The notes under the pieces were generated by a model, which saw only the letters and a program-made list of their open reading frames with translations, did no database searches and was not told the DNA's origin. Shown piece by piece: positions 8,513 through 10,526 of a stretch of 10,526 nucleotides of DNA. The number at the start of each line of letters is the position of its first letter. Within the stretch, counting starts at the first letter, position 1. The stretch lies in the NCBI GenBank assembly GCA_002751075.1, contig NAOQ01000095.1, positions 98,212 through 108,737 on the forward strand. The letters are read 5' to 3'. This DNA comes from Ichthyophonus hoferi. Taxonomy: Eukaryota; Opisthokonta; Ichthyosporea; Ichthyophonida; Ichthyophonidae. The position numbers and the translations under genes were made by a program.

Positions 8513-9792
8513 TATTGTAAATATTATATTATATTATATTATTGACACTATTAAAACATTTTCAGGTTATTAATCTATAAATAAATACATACGTGTAATC
8601 TACAGTAAATATTCTTTAATGAATTCATAAATGCTCTTTGACCAAGCATATACCTATGGTCTGACGTCATACCTCTCCCTTATTAGGACACTGCTATCGT
8701 TTTGTCGGACTACTGTCGGATCCAAGTAGTAATACAAGTAAGAATACACTCCCTATTGTCTATGTCTATAATACTTGTTTACAAACATATGTCTATACGG
8801 CATTACACATTACATATACACCTCTCTCTTCTCCCCTACGGTTTATATATTTCACTTTCCCTCACCTCTATCCTATTATATTATATTTCTCTGCTACTAT
8901 CTTTTATCATACCATGATATTTCTCTCCTATTTTATTTTGAAATCCCCCTATACTGTCATTTAACGCCTCTCTTTTCTTATTATTTCCTTCCCTGTTATA
9001 GGCTAGTAATCACGATTTTTTATCTCTATAGTTAAACTAATCCAATCGTGATCATCTAGTGTACATGGCATCCAATGGCACCGAAGTTCATGATATAATG
9101 ATCCAATCAAATGAAGAAATCAACAACGACCCCCAATCCGCACGGACAAATAAAGCCAGAAAAGCAGCCAGCACTGTAATGGTAACATTAATTTATTTGG
9201 TATTATTTATTATGTTGTGATTGATCATTTTTGTCTTTCACTTGTTTTATAATTTTTGAGAAACCAACTGTTGACCTCTTTATTGGGTCTTTGTGTTTTT
9301 GTATTATAATATTCGGGTTATATAGCATGATATAGTATGATATGCATGGTTTAAATTGAGGCCTATCATTGAATACCCTGATTTAATAACATTCTATGAC
9401 TGGGGAAAGAGGTTTTAAAATAGGGTAAAATGCCTTAGTGGTGTCTATTAATAGGCTATAATGGGATAGTTTGTTGTGGTAGTTAGTGTGTTGCAAGTGG
9501 ATGACTTTGTAGTATAACATGATATACCAGGATGTGATAGGCTCCTTGTCACTCCCTTGTATTCTCCACCTATCCACACATAGAGCTATATTGCTGCATT
9601 TTACCTTTATCATGGGTAATTCTTACTATATATATATATCCTGTCCCAACTCTCTCTCTCTCTTTTTCTCTATATAATATACATCCTTCTAGTTGAGTGA
9701 CGTCACTACCCAAGCTGCCTACCAATCATTCCTTGCCAAGGCTCAAACCCTATCATCTCTTTATATCATTAGTGTCCGAGACTTAATCATAG
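1..9792 (+). CDS. CTC1: CTC1-like gene, CST telomere complex subunit (partial, 23-exon model)
   Basis: Overview of one spliced gene open at both ends. CTC1 is the largest subunit of nuclear CST (with STN1 and TEN1); it is built of tandem OB folds, binds single-stranded telomeric DNA and recruits DNA polymerase alpha-primase. The exons listed below translate to about 834 codons and correspond, in order, to roughly the middle two thirds of the 1217-residue human protein as I recall it. No database search was possible. Most neighbouring exons agree in intron phase, which independently supports the model. The missing parts are the N-terminal region (to the left) and the last OB domain with its C..C zinc site (to the right). 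Overall identity to human is low, so the family call depends on collinear short motifs and is not certain. Exons 9, 10, 15, 17 and 19 may need revision. Confidence 0.78.
579..666. repeat. TA and TATAA microsatellite in intron 1
   Basis: A TA run at 579-590 is followed by ATATA-type units and, from about 631 to 666, roughly seven tandem copies of the pentamer TAATA. The same pentamer recurs at 3076-3106 and 5376-5419. It lies in the 193-nt intron between exons 1 and 2, about 70 nt before the acceptor. Confidence 0.85.
733..785 (+). CDS. CTC1: CTC1 exon 2
   Basis: The acceptor CTACAG at 727-732 opens a short exon; its first base completes the phase-2 codon from exon 1 as Gly, followed by LYGTLVTDDIHPLHFQK. 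It fills the place of the variable stretch that follows the first strand pair in human CTC1 (SSRLLLLKPECVQ). The donor is either GTGTGC at 786 or, 30 nt later, GTTAAT at 816; both leave phase 1 and keep the frame, so the exon may be ten residues longer (adding GVHLICLFLI). The reading is short and poorly conserved, and support comes mostly from matching phases on both sides. Confidence 0.55.
786..1497 (+). other. Intron 2, AT-rich
   Basis: A 712-nt gap without a supportable exon. It contains trinucleotide-like ATT/TAT tracts (about 845-1020) and ATA/AAT tracts (about 1160-1270), a T12 run at 1089-1100 and a less AT-rich patch at 1055-1130. The acceptor of exon 3 is CCTACAG at 1491-1497, preceded by a pyrimidine-rich stretch. 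No RNA gene or transposon was recognised. Confidence 0.7.
1498..1601 (+). CDS. CTC1: CTC1 exon 3, start of an OB fold
   Basis: One of the clearest exons. It reads DQSETV then SYTGIITHASPPCGLYQLD and ends SKVWLYYTHQ. This aligns without a gap problem to human SYSGAVTGVL..AGLYELD and GQLGLCLAYQQ, the first three strands of an OB fold. It enters in phase 1, with G from exon 2 plus AC giving Asp, and exits in phase 0 at the donor GTGGGT (1602). It carries CCAAT at 1499 and the palindrome CCAATTGG at 1562-1569. Confidence 0.87.
1602..2051 (+). other. Intron 3
   Basis: A 450-nt intron between two strong exons. It contains TTTTATTTTATTT-type runs (1808-1860) and ACACATACA stretches near 1921-1943. 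A patch at 1871-1940 is open in one frame after an AG, but it has no phase-compatible donor and the protein alignment leaves no room for it. Confidence 0.75.
2052..2133 (+). CDS. CTC1: CTC1 exon 4
   Basis: It follows acceptor TATAG in phase 0 and reads ECSNYGRGLRIGANIRLDN then VHPLFDKI. Human CTC1 at this point reads QQFRGLRRVMRPGVCLQL then DVHLLQS, so RGLR, G, L and VH align in register. This is the loop and following strand of the OB fold begun in exon 3; in OB folds the segment G(A/V)..RL/QL forms strand 4. It ends in phase 1 at donor GTACGT (2134). Two ATTGG pentamers (2082, 2099) sit in different codon frames. Confidence 0.87.
2368..2510 (+). CDS. CTC1: CTC1 exon 5
   Basis: It enters in phase 1 (Gly across the junction) after TTCATAG and encodes 48 residues: PSTNKELVGFAMCSHSSL, then a strand QILEFSL, then a Pro/Ser-rich loop to SSLFNACQ. 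Human counterpart: RRPVLAPCLRGAVLLQSF, then SSRQAYGASLYEQL. The LVGFAMCSHSSLQI piece looks like the closing strand of an OB fold. It ends in phase 0 before donor GTTGGT (2511). It carries CCAAT/ATTGG at 2377, 2387 and 2475. Confidence 0.82.
2511..2841 (+). other. Intron 5
   Basis: A 331-nt intron. An ATTGG (2522) lies 12 nt inside it. A (TA)-rich stretch runs from 2757 to 2785, followed by a long pyrimidine tract of CTCTCT type (2810-2838) directly upstream of the exon 6 acceptor. This is the best polypyrimidine tract in the window. Confidence 0.75.
2842..2942 (+). CDS. CTC1: CTC1 exon 6
   Basis: Phase-0 entry after CTCCTATAG. It reads DRMNGCDYVWALRTSALL then AKKFPRLFIGHNKTCG. Human CTC1 here reads [21 protein letters not shown] then HVLRHHQFL; the (Y).WA.(R/K)..A/E.LA.K motif and spacing agree well. 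It is an alpha-helical connector between OB folds. It exits in phase 2 at a good donor, GTGAGG (2943). It contains ATTGG at 2892 and 2920. Confidence 0.87.
2943..3558 (+). other. Intron 6, AT-rich with AATAGAAACT repeats
   Basis: A 616-nt intron. TATAA pentamer units lie at about 3076-3106. At 3221-3244 there are two tandem 12-nt units, AATAGAAACTAG and AATAGAAACTAT, related to the AATAGG units of intron 11. The donor side (2978-3018) is rich in CATACATCC-like units. No exon is required by the alignment. Confidence 0.7.
3559..3748 (+). CDS. CTC1: CTC1 exon 7, helical linker with RN..DE....C motif
   Basis: Acceptor CTTTGCAG (3551-3558); the first base completes the phase-2 Gly codon from exon 6, then FLLPTGQSNGGSKELIG follows. 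The frame is open to a TGA at 3776, so it must be spliced before that. The strongest anchor is GYLRNIFDEFWLHADGWC, which lines up with human SPVRNAHNEILEEPHHC (Arg-Asn, acidic-Glu, terminal Cys). The segment before it is longer than in human and looks helical. Donor candidates GTGGTG (3749) and GTGATT (3752) both leave phase 0, as exon 8 needs; neither is a strong site. An internal donor-like GTCAGT at 3578 would give a tiny exon, but would lose the conserved RN...C motif. Confidence 0.67.
3749..4081 (+). other. Intron 7
   Basis: A 333-nt AT-rich stretch with TATATA-type runs and no supportable exon. The first bases still carry ATTGG (3755). The acceptor of the next exon is weak, with competing AG dinucleotides at 4074-4075 and 4080-4081; only the second avoids an in-frame stop. 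Confidence 0.65.
4082..4256 (+). CDS. CTC1: CTC1 exon 8
   Basis: Phase-0 entry; it reads YNSPSLSADIQPMTGACTV, then SVPRNKDLPLVITIKDLLN, then LPPIKTYTQSLDGVFNASNL. Human CTC1 has [25 protein letters not shown] at the same place, so PLVITIKDLLN pairs with [10 protein letters not shown] and LDGVF with SFDPKAL. The 5' edge is uncertain: later AG sites at 4123-4124, 4135-4136 and 4139-4140 would shorten the exon and change its entry phase. It ends in phase 1 at donor GTATAT (4257). It carries CCAAT at 4115 and ATTGG at 4165. Confidence 0.7.
4340..4383 (+). CDS. CTC1: Possible CTC1 exon 9
   Basis: A short candidate between a pyrimidine-rich acceptor (GTTCCCTTAG, ending 4339) and donor GTAAAT (4384). 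It enters in phase 1, making an Ala codon with exon 8, and reads PYNYCVPSILLLIS, exiting in phase 0 to match exon 10. Human CTC1 has PEASYLPSCQL near here, a weak match on Y..PS. The intron after it would be only 70 nt. Phase logic favours the exon, but the sequence similarity is thin. Confidence 0.32.
4454..4532 (+). CDS. CTC1: Probable CTC1 exon 10, right edge unclear
   Basis: Acceptor CCTTCTTAG, phase-0 entry; it reads PIRKFSTYDLIGSWLSDSP, then TSLFHMY. Human CTC1 at this position reads RRLAWSWLCLLPSAFC, with the SWL, P and (S/T)..F spacing kept. The exon runs into a (TATAGT) simple repeat, so the donor cannot be fixed. A phase-1 exit, which exon 11 needs, is available at GTTATA (4533) or six nt later in each repeat unit; none is a good donor. 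GTATAG at 4528 is better but gives phase 2. Confidence 0.45.
4529..4555. repeat. (TATAGT)n hexamer microsatellite
   Basis: About four tandem copies of TATAGT ending in TATAATATATAC, directly at the 3' end of probable exon 10. Each unit carries a GT in the same frame, so slippage would leave the exon phase unchanged. Confidence 0.85.
4533..5201 (+). other. Intron 10
   Basis: A 669-nt intron dominated in its second half by a degenerate pentamer repeat (separate entry). The first half (4560-4810) is plain AT-rich sequence with one CCAAT (4765). The acceptor region 5185-5201 is a strong C-rich polypyrimidine tract, CCCCCTCCTTCCCCTAG. Confidence 0.75.
4820..5155. repeat. Long degenerate pentamer tract (TATTA to TATCC)
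   Basis: About 335 nt built from imperfect five-base units on a TATTN theme. It begins as TATTT/TATTA, passes through CATTA, TAGTA and TATTG variants, becomes regular TATTA again at about 5015-5055, and shifts to TATCC/CTATC units at 5085-5155. The last perfect run is CTATCCTATCCTATCC near 5134-5151. The shift makes the tract progressively richer in C towards the exon 11 acceptor. Confidence 0.8.
5202..5313 (+). CDS. CTC1: CTC1 exon 11, OB-fold strands
   Basis: Phase-1 entry; it reads AVYQAFPLDKIGGSVLLVG, then ILRASSSTGSLQLADSTG. This is an excellent match to human PAQVLLGVLVASS then HKGCLQLRDQSG: VLLVGILRASS / VLLGVLVASS and GSLQLADSTG / GCLQLRDQSG. It is the beta-1 to beta-2 hairpin of an OB fold; the ASS..G.LQL.D signature is the best single piece of evidence for CTC1. 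It ends in phase 2 at donor GTAAAG (5314). It contains ATTGG at 5224 and 5296. Confidence 0.9.
5376..5419. repeat. (TATAA)n pentamer microsatellite
   Basis: About eight near-perfect tandem copies of the pentamer ATATA/TATAA, ending in TATATATGGG. Same unit as the repeat near 631-666. Confidence 0.9.
5609..5719. repeat. 12-nt minisatellite, AATAGGTANTAT unit
   Basis: About nine tandem units of 11-12 nt. Clear ones start at 5609 (AATAGGTATTAT), 5621 (AATAGGCAACAT), 5633 (AATAGGTAATAG), 5645, 5672 (AATAGGTAGTAT), 5684 (AATATGTAATAT), 5696 (AATAGGTTATGT) and 5708 (AATAAGTAATAT); the stretch 5657-5671 is irregular. It lies in intron 11, 36 nt before the 26-nt exon 12. Confidence 0.85.
5755..5780 (+). 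CDS. CTC1: CTC1 exon 12 (26-nt small exon)
   Basis: Bounded by acceptor CCGTTTGCAG and donor GTAAAG. Its first base completes the Gly codon from exon 11, then LLECMCIS follows. Human CTC1 continues GSLPCLLLAKHS after the same hairpin, so (S/T)G.L.C aligns directly. It exits in phase 1. Both neighbours are strong exons and both phases match, so this very short exon is well supported despite its size. Confidence 0.75.
5781..6154 (+). other. Intron 12
   Basis: A 374-nt intron. ATTGG (5792) lies just after the donor. The last 110 nt (6037-6143) are an AC-rich CACATACAC/ACATACATAC tract that may act in place of a pyrimidine tract. An exon-like patch at 5870-5900 after TGCAG has stops in every usable frame before any donor. 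Confidence 0.7.
6155..6291 (+). CDS. CTC1: CTC1 exon 13
   Basis: It reads VANEVQGWQLNHLWCL then SNFTVIVESNGQLGVSTC then IQFNWSDATHL. Human: DPRLIGCLVRAERFQLIVE, with a later YVQFFLADALIL; both halves match, and the count from the SG of exon 11 to IVE is 34 here against 35 in human. Human has about 20 more residues between the two halves. Entry is phase 1 from exon 12 (Leu across the junction). The acceptor is a triple CAG/TAG/TAG (ending 6154, 6157, 6160) that keeps frame in each case. The donor is GTGCGT (6292, phase 0), but the frame stays open to a TGA at 6346, and RIPP after it resembles human VPRP, so later GTG donors in the same phase are possible. A donor-like GTAAGC at 6247 would remove the second conserved half. 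Confidence 0.8.
6292..6797 (+). other. Intron 13
   Basis: A 506-nt gap. Its first 55 nt are coding-like and may extend exon 13. A patch at 6450-6515 encodes CWRCGDQC in one frame, but it does not fit the phases of the flanking exons. The acceptor side has a pyrimidine-rich run (6745-6797) ending CTCTCACAG. Confidence 0.7.
6798..6970 (+). CDS. CTC1: CTC1 exon 14
   Basis: After CTCTCACAG in phase 0 it reads ANMAPNRKPAHSQSTIAL, then VVMVTHKQHVQRHGSQS, then TFSLEAIIAPPLAAGSNQDLLP. Human CTC1: [20 protein letters not shown], then ALSFYVLGSWLGG. The strand ALVVMVTHKQ.V aligns with [10 protein letters not shown], and FSLEAIIAPPLAAG with LSFYVLGSWLGG. This is the beginning of the next OB fold. It exits in phase 2 (CA) at the strong donor GTATGT (6971). 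CCAAT/ATTGG occurs four times (6811, 6833, 6911, 6935). Confidence 0.8.
6971..7486 (+). other. Intron 14
   Basis: A 516-nt intron. From 7374 onwards CCAAT/ATTGG becomes dense (7374, 7430, 7468, then 7557, 7573, 7644, 7684 beyond exon 15), which in this gene is a feature of exons. I found no frame with matching phases between 6971 and 7486. Confidence 0.65.
7487..7514 (+). CDS. CTC1: Possible CTC1 exon 15 (28 nt)
   Basis: The acceptor TTCTTCTATAG has a decent pyrimidine tract. The first base completes a Gln codon with CA from exon 14, then LGLYRPHNY follows up to donor GTAATT (7515), in phase 0 as exon 16 requires. The frame stays open for about 18 more codons (through ITLISQHHF) to a TAA, so a longer exon was considered, but no donor precedes the stop. 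It falls in the variable loop of the human protein, so there is no sequence match to lean on; support is phase and splice sites only. Confidence 0.45.
7694..7765 (+). CDS. CTC1: CTC1 exon 16
   Basis: Phase-0 entry after ATTGGTCAG; 24 codons reading VDIRNNWLIARDYKLIEWM then LSAEP. Human CTC1: QKVHLIFFGSSVRWFEFL then HPGQ. The (V)..(I/L).....R/..(W/L)(F/I)E(F/W) pattern matches, with IEWM opposite FEFL. It exits in phase 0 at GTTATT (7766), a weak donor but the only one before the in-frame TAA at 7775. ATTGG at 7710. Confidence 0.7.
7886..7909 (+). CDS. CTC1: CTC1 exon 17 (24 or 31 nt)
   Basis: After AAAGACAG it reads ILRLSHKD in phase 0. Joined to exon 16 this gives LSAEPILRLSHKD, against human LHPGQVYRLIAPG, with Arg-Leu in register. 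Two donors compete: GTCATT at 7910 (phase 0, matching exon 18) and the better-looking GTATGA at 7917 (phase 1, which would put a stop in exon 18). I chose 7910 because of phase. Confidence 0.5.
8016..8084 (+). CDS. CTC1: Probable CTC1 exon 18
   Basis: After ACCGCTTATAG it is open for 23 codons in phase 0: VVFVHMTFLFYLLNDYP then HKAAKN, ending at donor GTAATT (8085). It matches only loosely the opening strand of the next OB fold in human (LVSFSAEILSRTLCEP). The other two frames hit a TGA before any donor. Human has about 60 extra residues before this strand that are not seen here, either lost or in exons I cannot see. Confidence 0.5.
8207..8220 (+). CDS. CTC1: Possible CTC1 micro-exon 19 (14 nt)
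   Basis: Exon 18 leaves phase 0 and exon 20 needs phase 2, so something should lie between them. A 14-nt segment between a TATTAG acceptor (8206) and the strong donor GTATGT (8221) supplies exactly that shift and reads SVIY plus a Trp codon across the junction. Human has a Trp in the same loop (VASLWMKLG). The evidence is phase plus splice sites only. Confidence 0.27.
8341..8405 (+). CDS. CTC1: CTC1 exon 20
   Basis: Read in the frame GTTVCLSFINKAVG then LYPPIKIG, with phase-2 entry and phase-1 exit at donor GTATAT (8406). Human CTC1: RRCVKLTVALE, then HLPPSLGLLPG; VCLSFIN pairs with CVKLTVA and the closing Gly is shared. A second frame (GYNRMFVIYQQGCRALSS) is also open across the exon, but it fits neither neighbour's phase. 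Confidence 0.67.
8469..8515. repeat. (TA)n microsatellite
   Basis: Two TA runs separated by one TG step, followed by TATTATATTATATTA pentamer units to about 8542. It lies inside intron 20 (8406-8686). Confidence 0.9.
8687..8737 (+). CDS. CTC1: CTC1 exon 21 (51 nt)
   Basis: Acceptor CTCCCTTATTAG, donor GTAAGA (8738), the best consensus donor in the window. Entered in phase 1, Gly is completed from exon 20, then HCYRFVGLLSDPSSNT follows. Human reads G-ARVHFSQLEKRVSRSHN before Y, and the count between the flanking Gly and Tyr is the same, with Phe, Leu and Ser in register. The frame DTAIVLSDYCRIQVVIQ is also open and looks OB-like, but it breaks phase at both ends. Confidence 0.67.
8738..9059 (+). 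other. Intron 21
   Basis: A 322-nt intron, unusually pyrimidine-rich (CTCTC, TCCTATT and TTCCCTC blocks over 8820-9000). Two AG sites (9001-9002, 9029-9031) precede the accepted acceptor at 9058-9059, but the frame of exon 22 has a TAA at 9038. Confidence 0.75.
9060..9181 (+). CDS. CTC1: CTC1 exon 22
   Basis: After ATCATCTAG, in phase 1, it reads YMASNGTEVHDIMIQSNEE, then INNDPQSARTNKARKAASTVM. The first half matches human VYCCFRSSTYVQVLSFPPE (Y, S, then a V..(V/I)(L/M) strand). The second half is a polar, basic linker (RTNKARKAAS) longer than in human. It ends in phase 0 at donor GTAACA (9182); an earlier GTAATG (9176) is also in phase. CCAAT occurs at 9072, 9103 and 9133. Confidence 0.73.
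9182..9692 (+). other. Intron 22
   Basis: A 511-nt intron. The middle (9355-9615) is less AT-rich and open for 76 codons on the minus strand, but the translation has no recognisable domain and no coding-like signal beyond openness. The acceptor is preceded by a CTCTCTCTCT tract (9650-9670) and TCCTTCTAG. Confidence 0.75.
9693..9792 (+). CDS. CTC1: CTC1 exon 23, helix before the last OB fold
   Basis: Phase-0 entry after CATCCTTCTAG; 33 codons reading LSDVTTQAAYQSFLAKAQT, then LSSLYIISVRDLII and a Gly split by the intron. Human CTC1 has PLPHIYLAELLQGG at this point, with (I/L)Y followed by (E/D)L(L/I). The next human segment, a strand plus FWVCAYC with zinc-binding cysteines, is not found in the remaining 734 nt, so the next exon lies outside. 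Donor GTGGGT (9793). CCAAT at 9722. Confidence 0.75.
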
Positions 9793-10526
9793 GTGGGTAT
9801 TTATAGTACATATGTTTATTGACATTCTATTACACACTAATATTAATCTTTCCTAACTCCAATCATTGTCGCTTCTATTAATGACCTTGAAATATGCATA
9901 CATACTATCATGTATCATGTATTAGCACATGTTCATATGTCCTCATGTAAAAATATTTTCTTATTTATGTATTGTGCAATAGACGATTATATATATATAT
10001 ATATACCATATTGTATTTATAATTTTATAATAGGTCATTTTTGAATAAATAAATTTGAAGTTTAAATATCTTATGAACGAATAAACAACAATTTAGATTT
10101 ACATTCATATTCTTGCGTTTTTATATTTTTAATTGTAATTTTATATTTATTCTTTCCCGCCTATAATGCTTTAATTTTAATTTTAATTTGAATATGAGAG
10201 CCCTTTGTCTGTAGTCATAATGGCAAGGGGGAGCTATGCCAACCATTAACCACTAGATGATCAGGGTGGGATGGCCGCAAAATACACGACAGGAACCTTG
10301 TTTCCTTCTATGGGATGATAGAGAAGAGAGAGTTCAGAGAGGGCCACCAGGGTGGAAAGGTATATTATGTTGTTAGGTCATCACTATCATCTAATAATTA
10401 TCTTTATTGCAATTATTTTCATTCAATTACCCAATTATTATCACTATACCACTCACTGCCATTCAATCATTATTATGATGATAAAAATGAACTAATAGCC
10501 ATCGTTATCCTTAATTATGCCTATAT
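9793..10526 (+). other. Intron 23, running off the right edge
   Basis: At least 734 nt without a supported exon. It contains a (TA)n run (9988-10006), AATTTTAATTTTAATTT units (10173-10190) and an island at 10198-10362 that is much richer in G and C than its surroundings. All frames of that island on the + strand have stops or lack phase-compatible sites. On the minus strand, 10243-10257 reads TCTAGTGGTTAATGG, which resembles the first promoter box of a tRNA-Glu gene, but no second box follows. Confidence 0.65.

Noticed and set aside
8687-8737. Alternative frame DTAIVLSDYCRIQVVIQ for exon 21
   Set aside because: It looks OB-like, but it needs phase 0 on both sides, while exon 20 exits and exon 22 enters in phase 1.
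9383-9613. 76-codon open frame on the minus strand
   Set aside because: It lies inside an intron, has no recognisable domain, no splice context and AT-driven composition; openness alone is not enough.
1-10526. Transposons, retroelements, CRISPR arrays, rRNA and tRNA genes
   Set aside because: No terminal repeats with a coding body, no reverse transcriptase, integrase or transposase motifs, no regular spacer arrays, and no complete tRNA or rRNA sequence were seen on either strand.

Overview
The window reads as animal (metazoan) nuclear DNA: very AT-rich, full of TA and pentamer microsatellites, with short coding islands bounded by GT...AG introns. The base composition and roughly 70-700 nt introns suggest an early-branching, AT-rich invertebrate such as a sponge or cnidarian, but nothing here fixes the taxon.

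All the coding islands I can support lie on the + strand and join, mostly with matching intron phases, into one gene that runs off both ends of the window. I identify it as CTC1, the large OB-fold subunit of the CST complex (CTC1-STN1-TEN1), which binds telomeric single-stranded DNA and recruits DNA polymerase alpha-primase for C-strand fill-in. The call rests on collinear similarity, exon after exon, to the human CTC1 sequence as I remember it. Landmarks run in the same order: a GLY.LD OB strand (exon 3), RGLR..A/P (exon 4), a Y.WA helix (exon 6), an RN...(D/N)E......C motif (exon 7), a VG.L.ASS..G.LQL.D.(S/T)G strand pair (exons 11-12), L..L.....(F/V).(V/L)IVE (exon 13), TH/CHK (exon 14), RL (exon 17), G....F..L.....S....Y (exons 20-22), and a final helix (exon 23). 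The N-terminal part and the C-terminal OB domain with its zinc site lie outside.

Layout: 1-539 exon 1; 733-2942 exons 2-6; 3559-4532 exons 7-10; 5202-6291 exons 11-13; 6798-8405 exons 14-20; 8687-9792 exons 21-23; 9793-10526 an intron or flank with no recognised exon. The assembled model is about 2.5 kb, or 834 codons. Exons 9, 10, 15, 17 and 19 are the weak links, and several boundaries are ambiguous. Introns hold simple repeats, including a 12-bp minisatellite (5609-5719) and a long degenerate pentamer tract (about 4820-5155).

The most unusual signal is not a gene. The pentamer CCAAT and its complement ATTGG occur about 70 times by eye, against about 20 expected from base composition. About half fall in the quarter of the window that is exonic, in every reading frame and both orientations. 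This looks like a nucleotide-level exon mark that the protein code does not explain.
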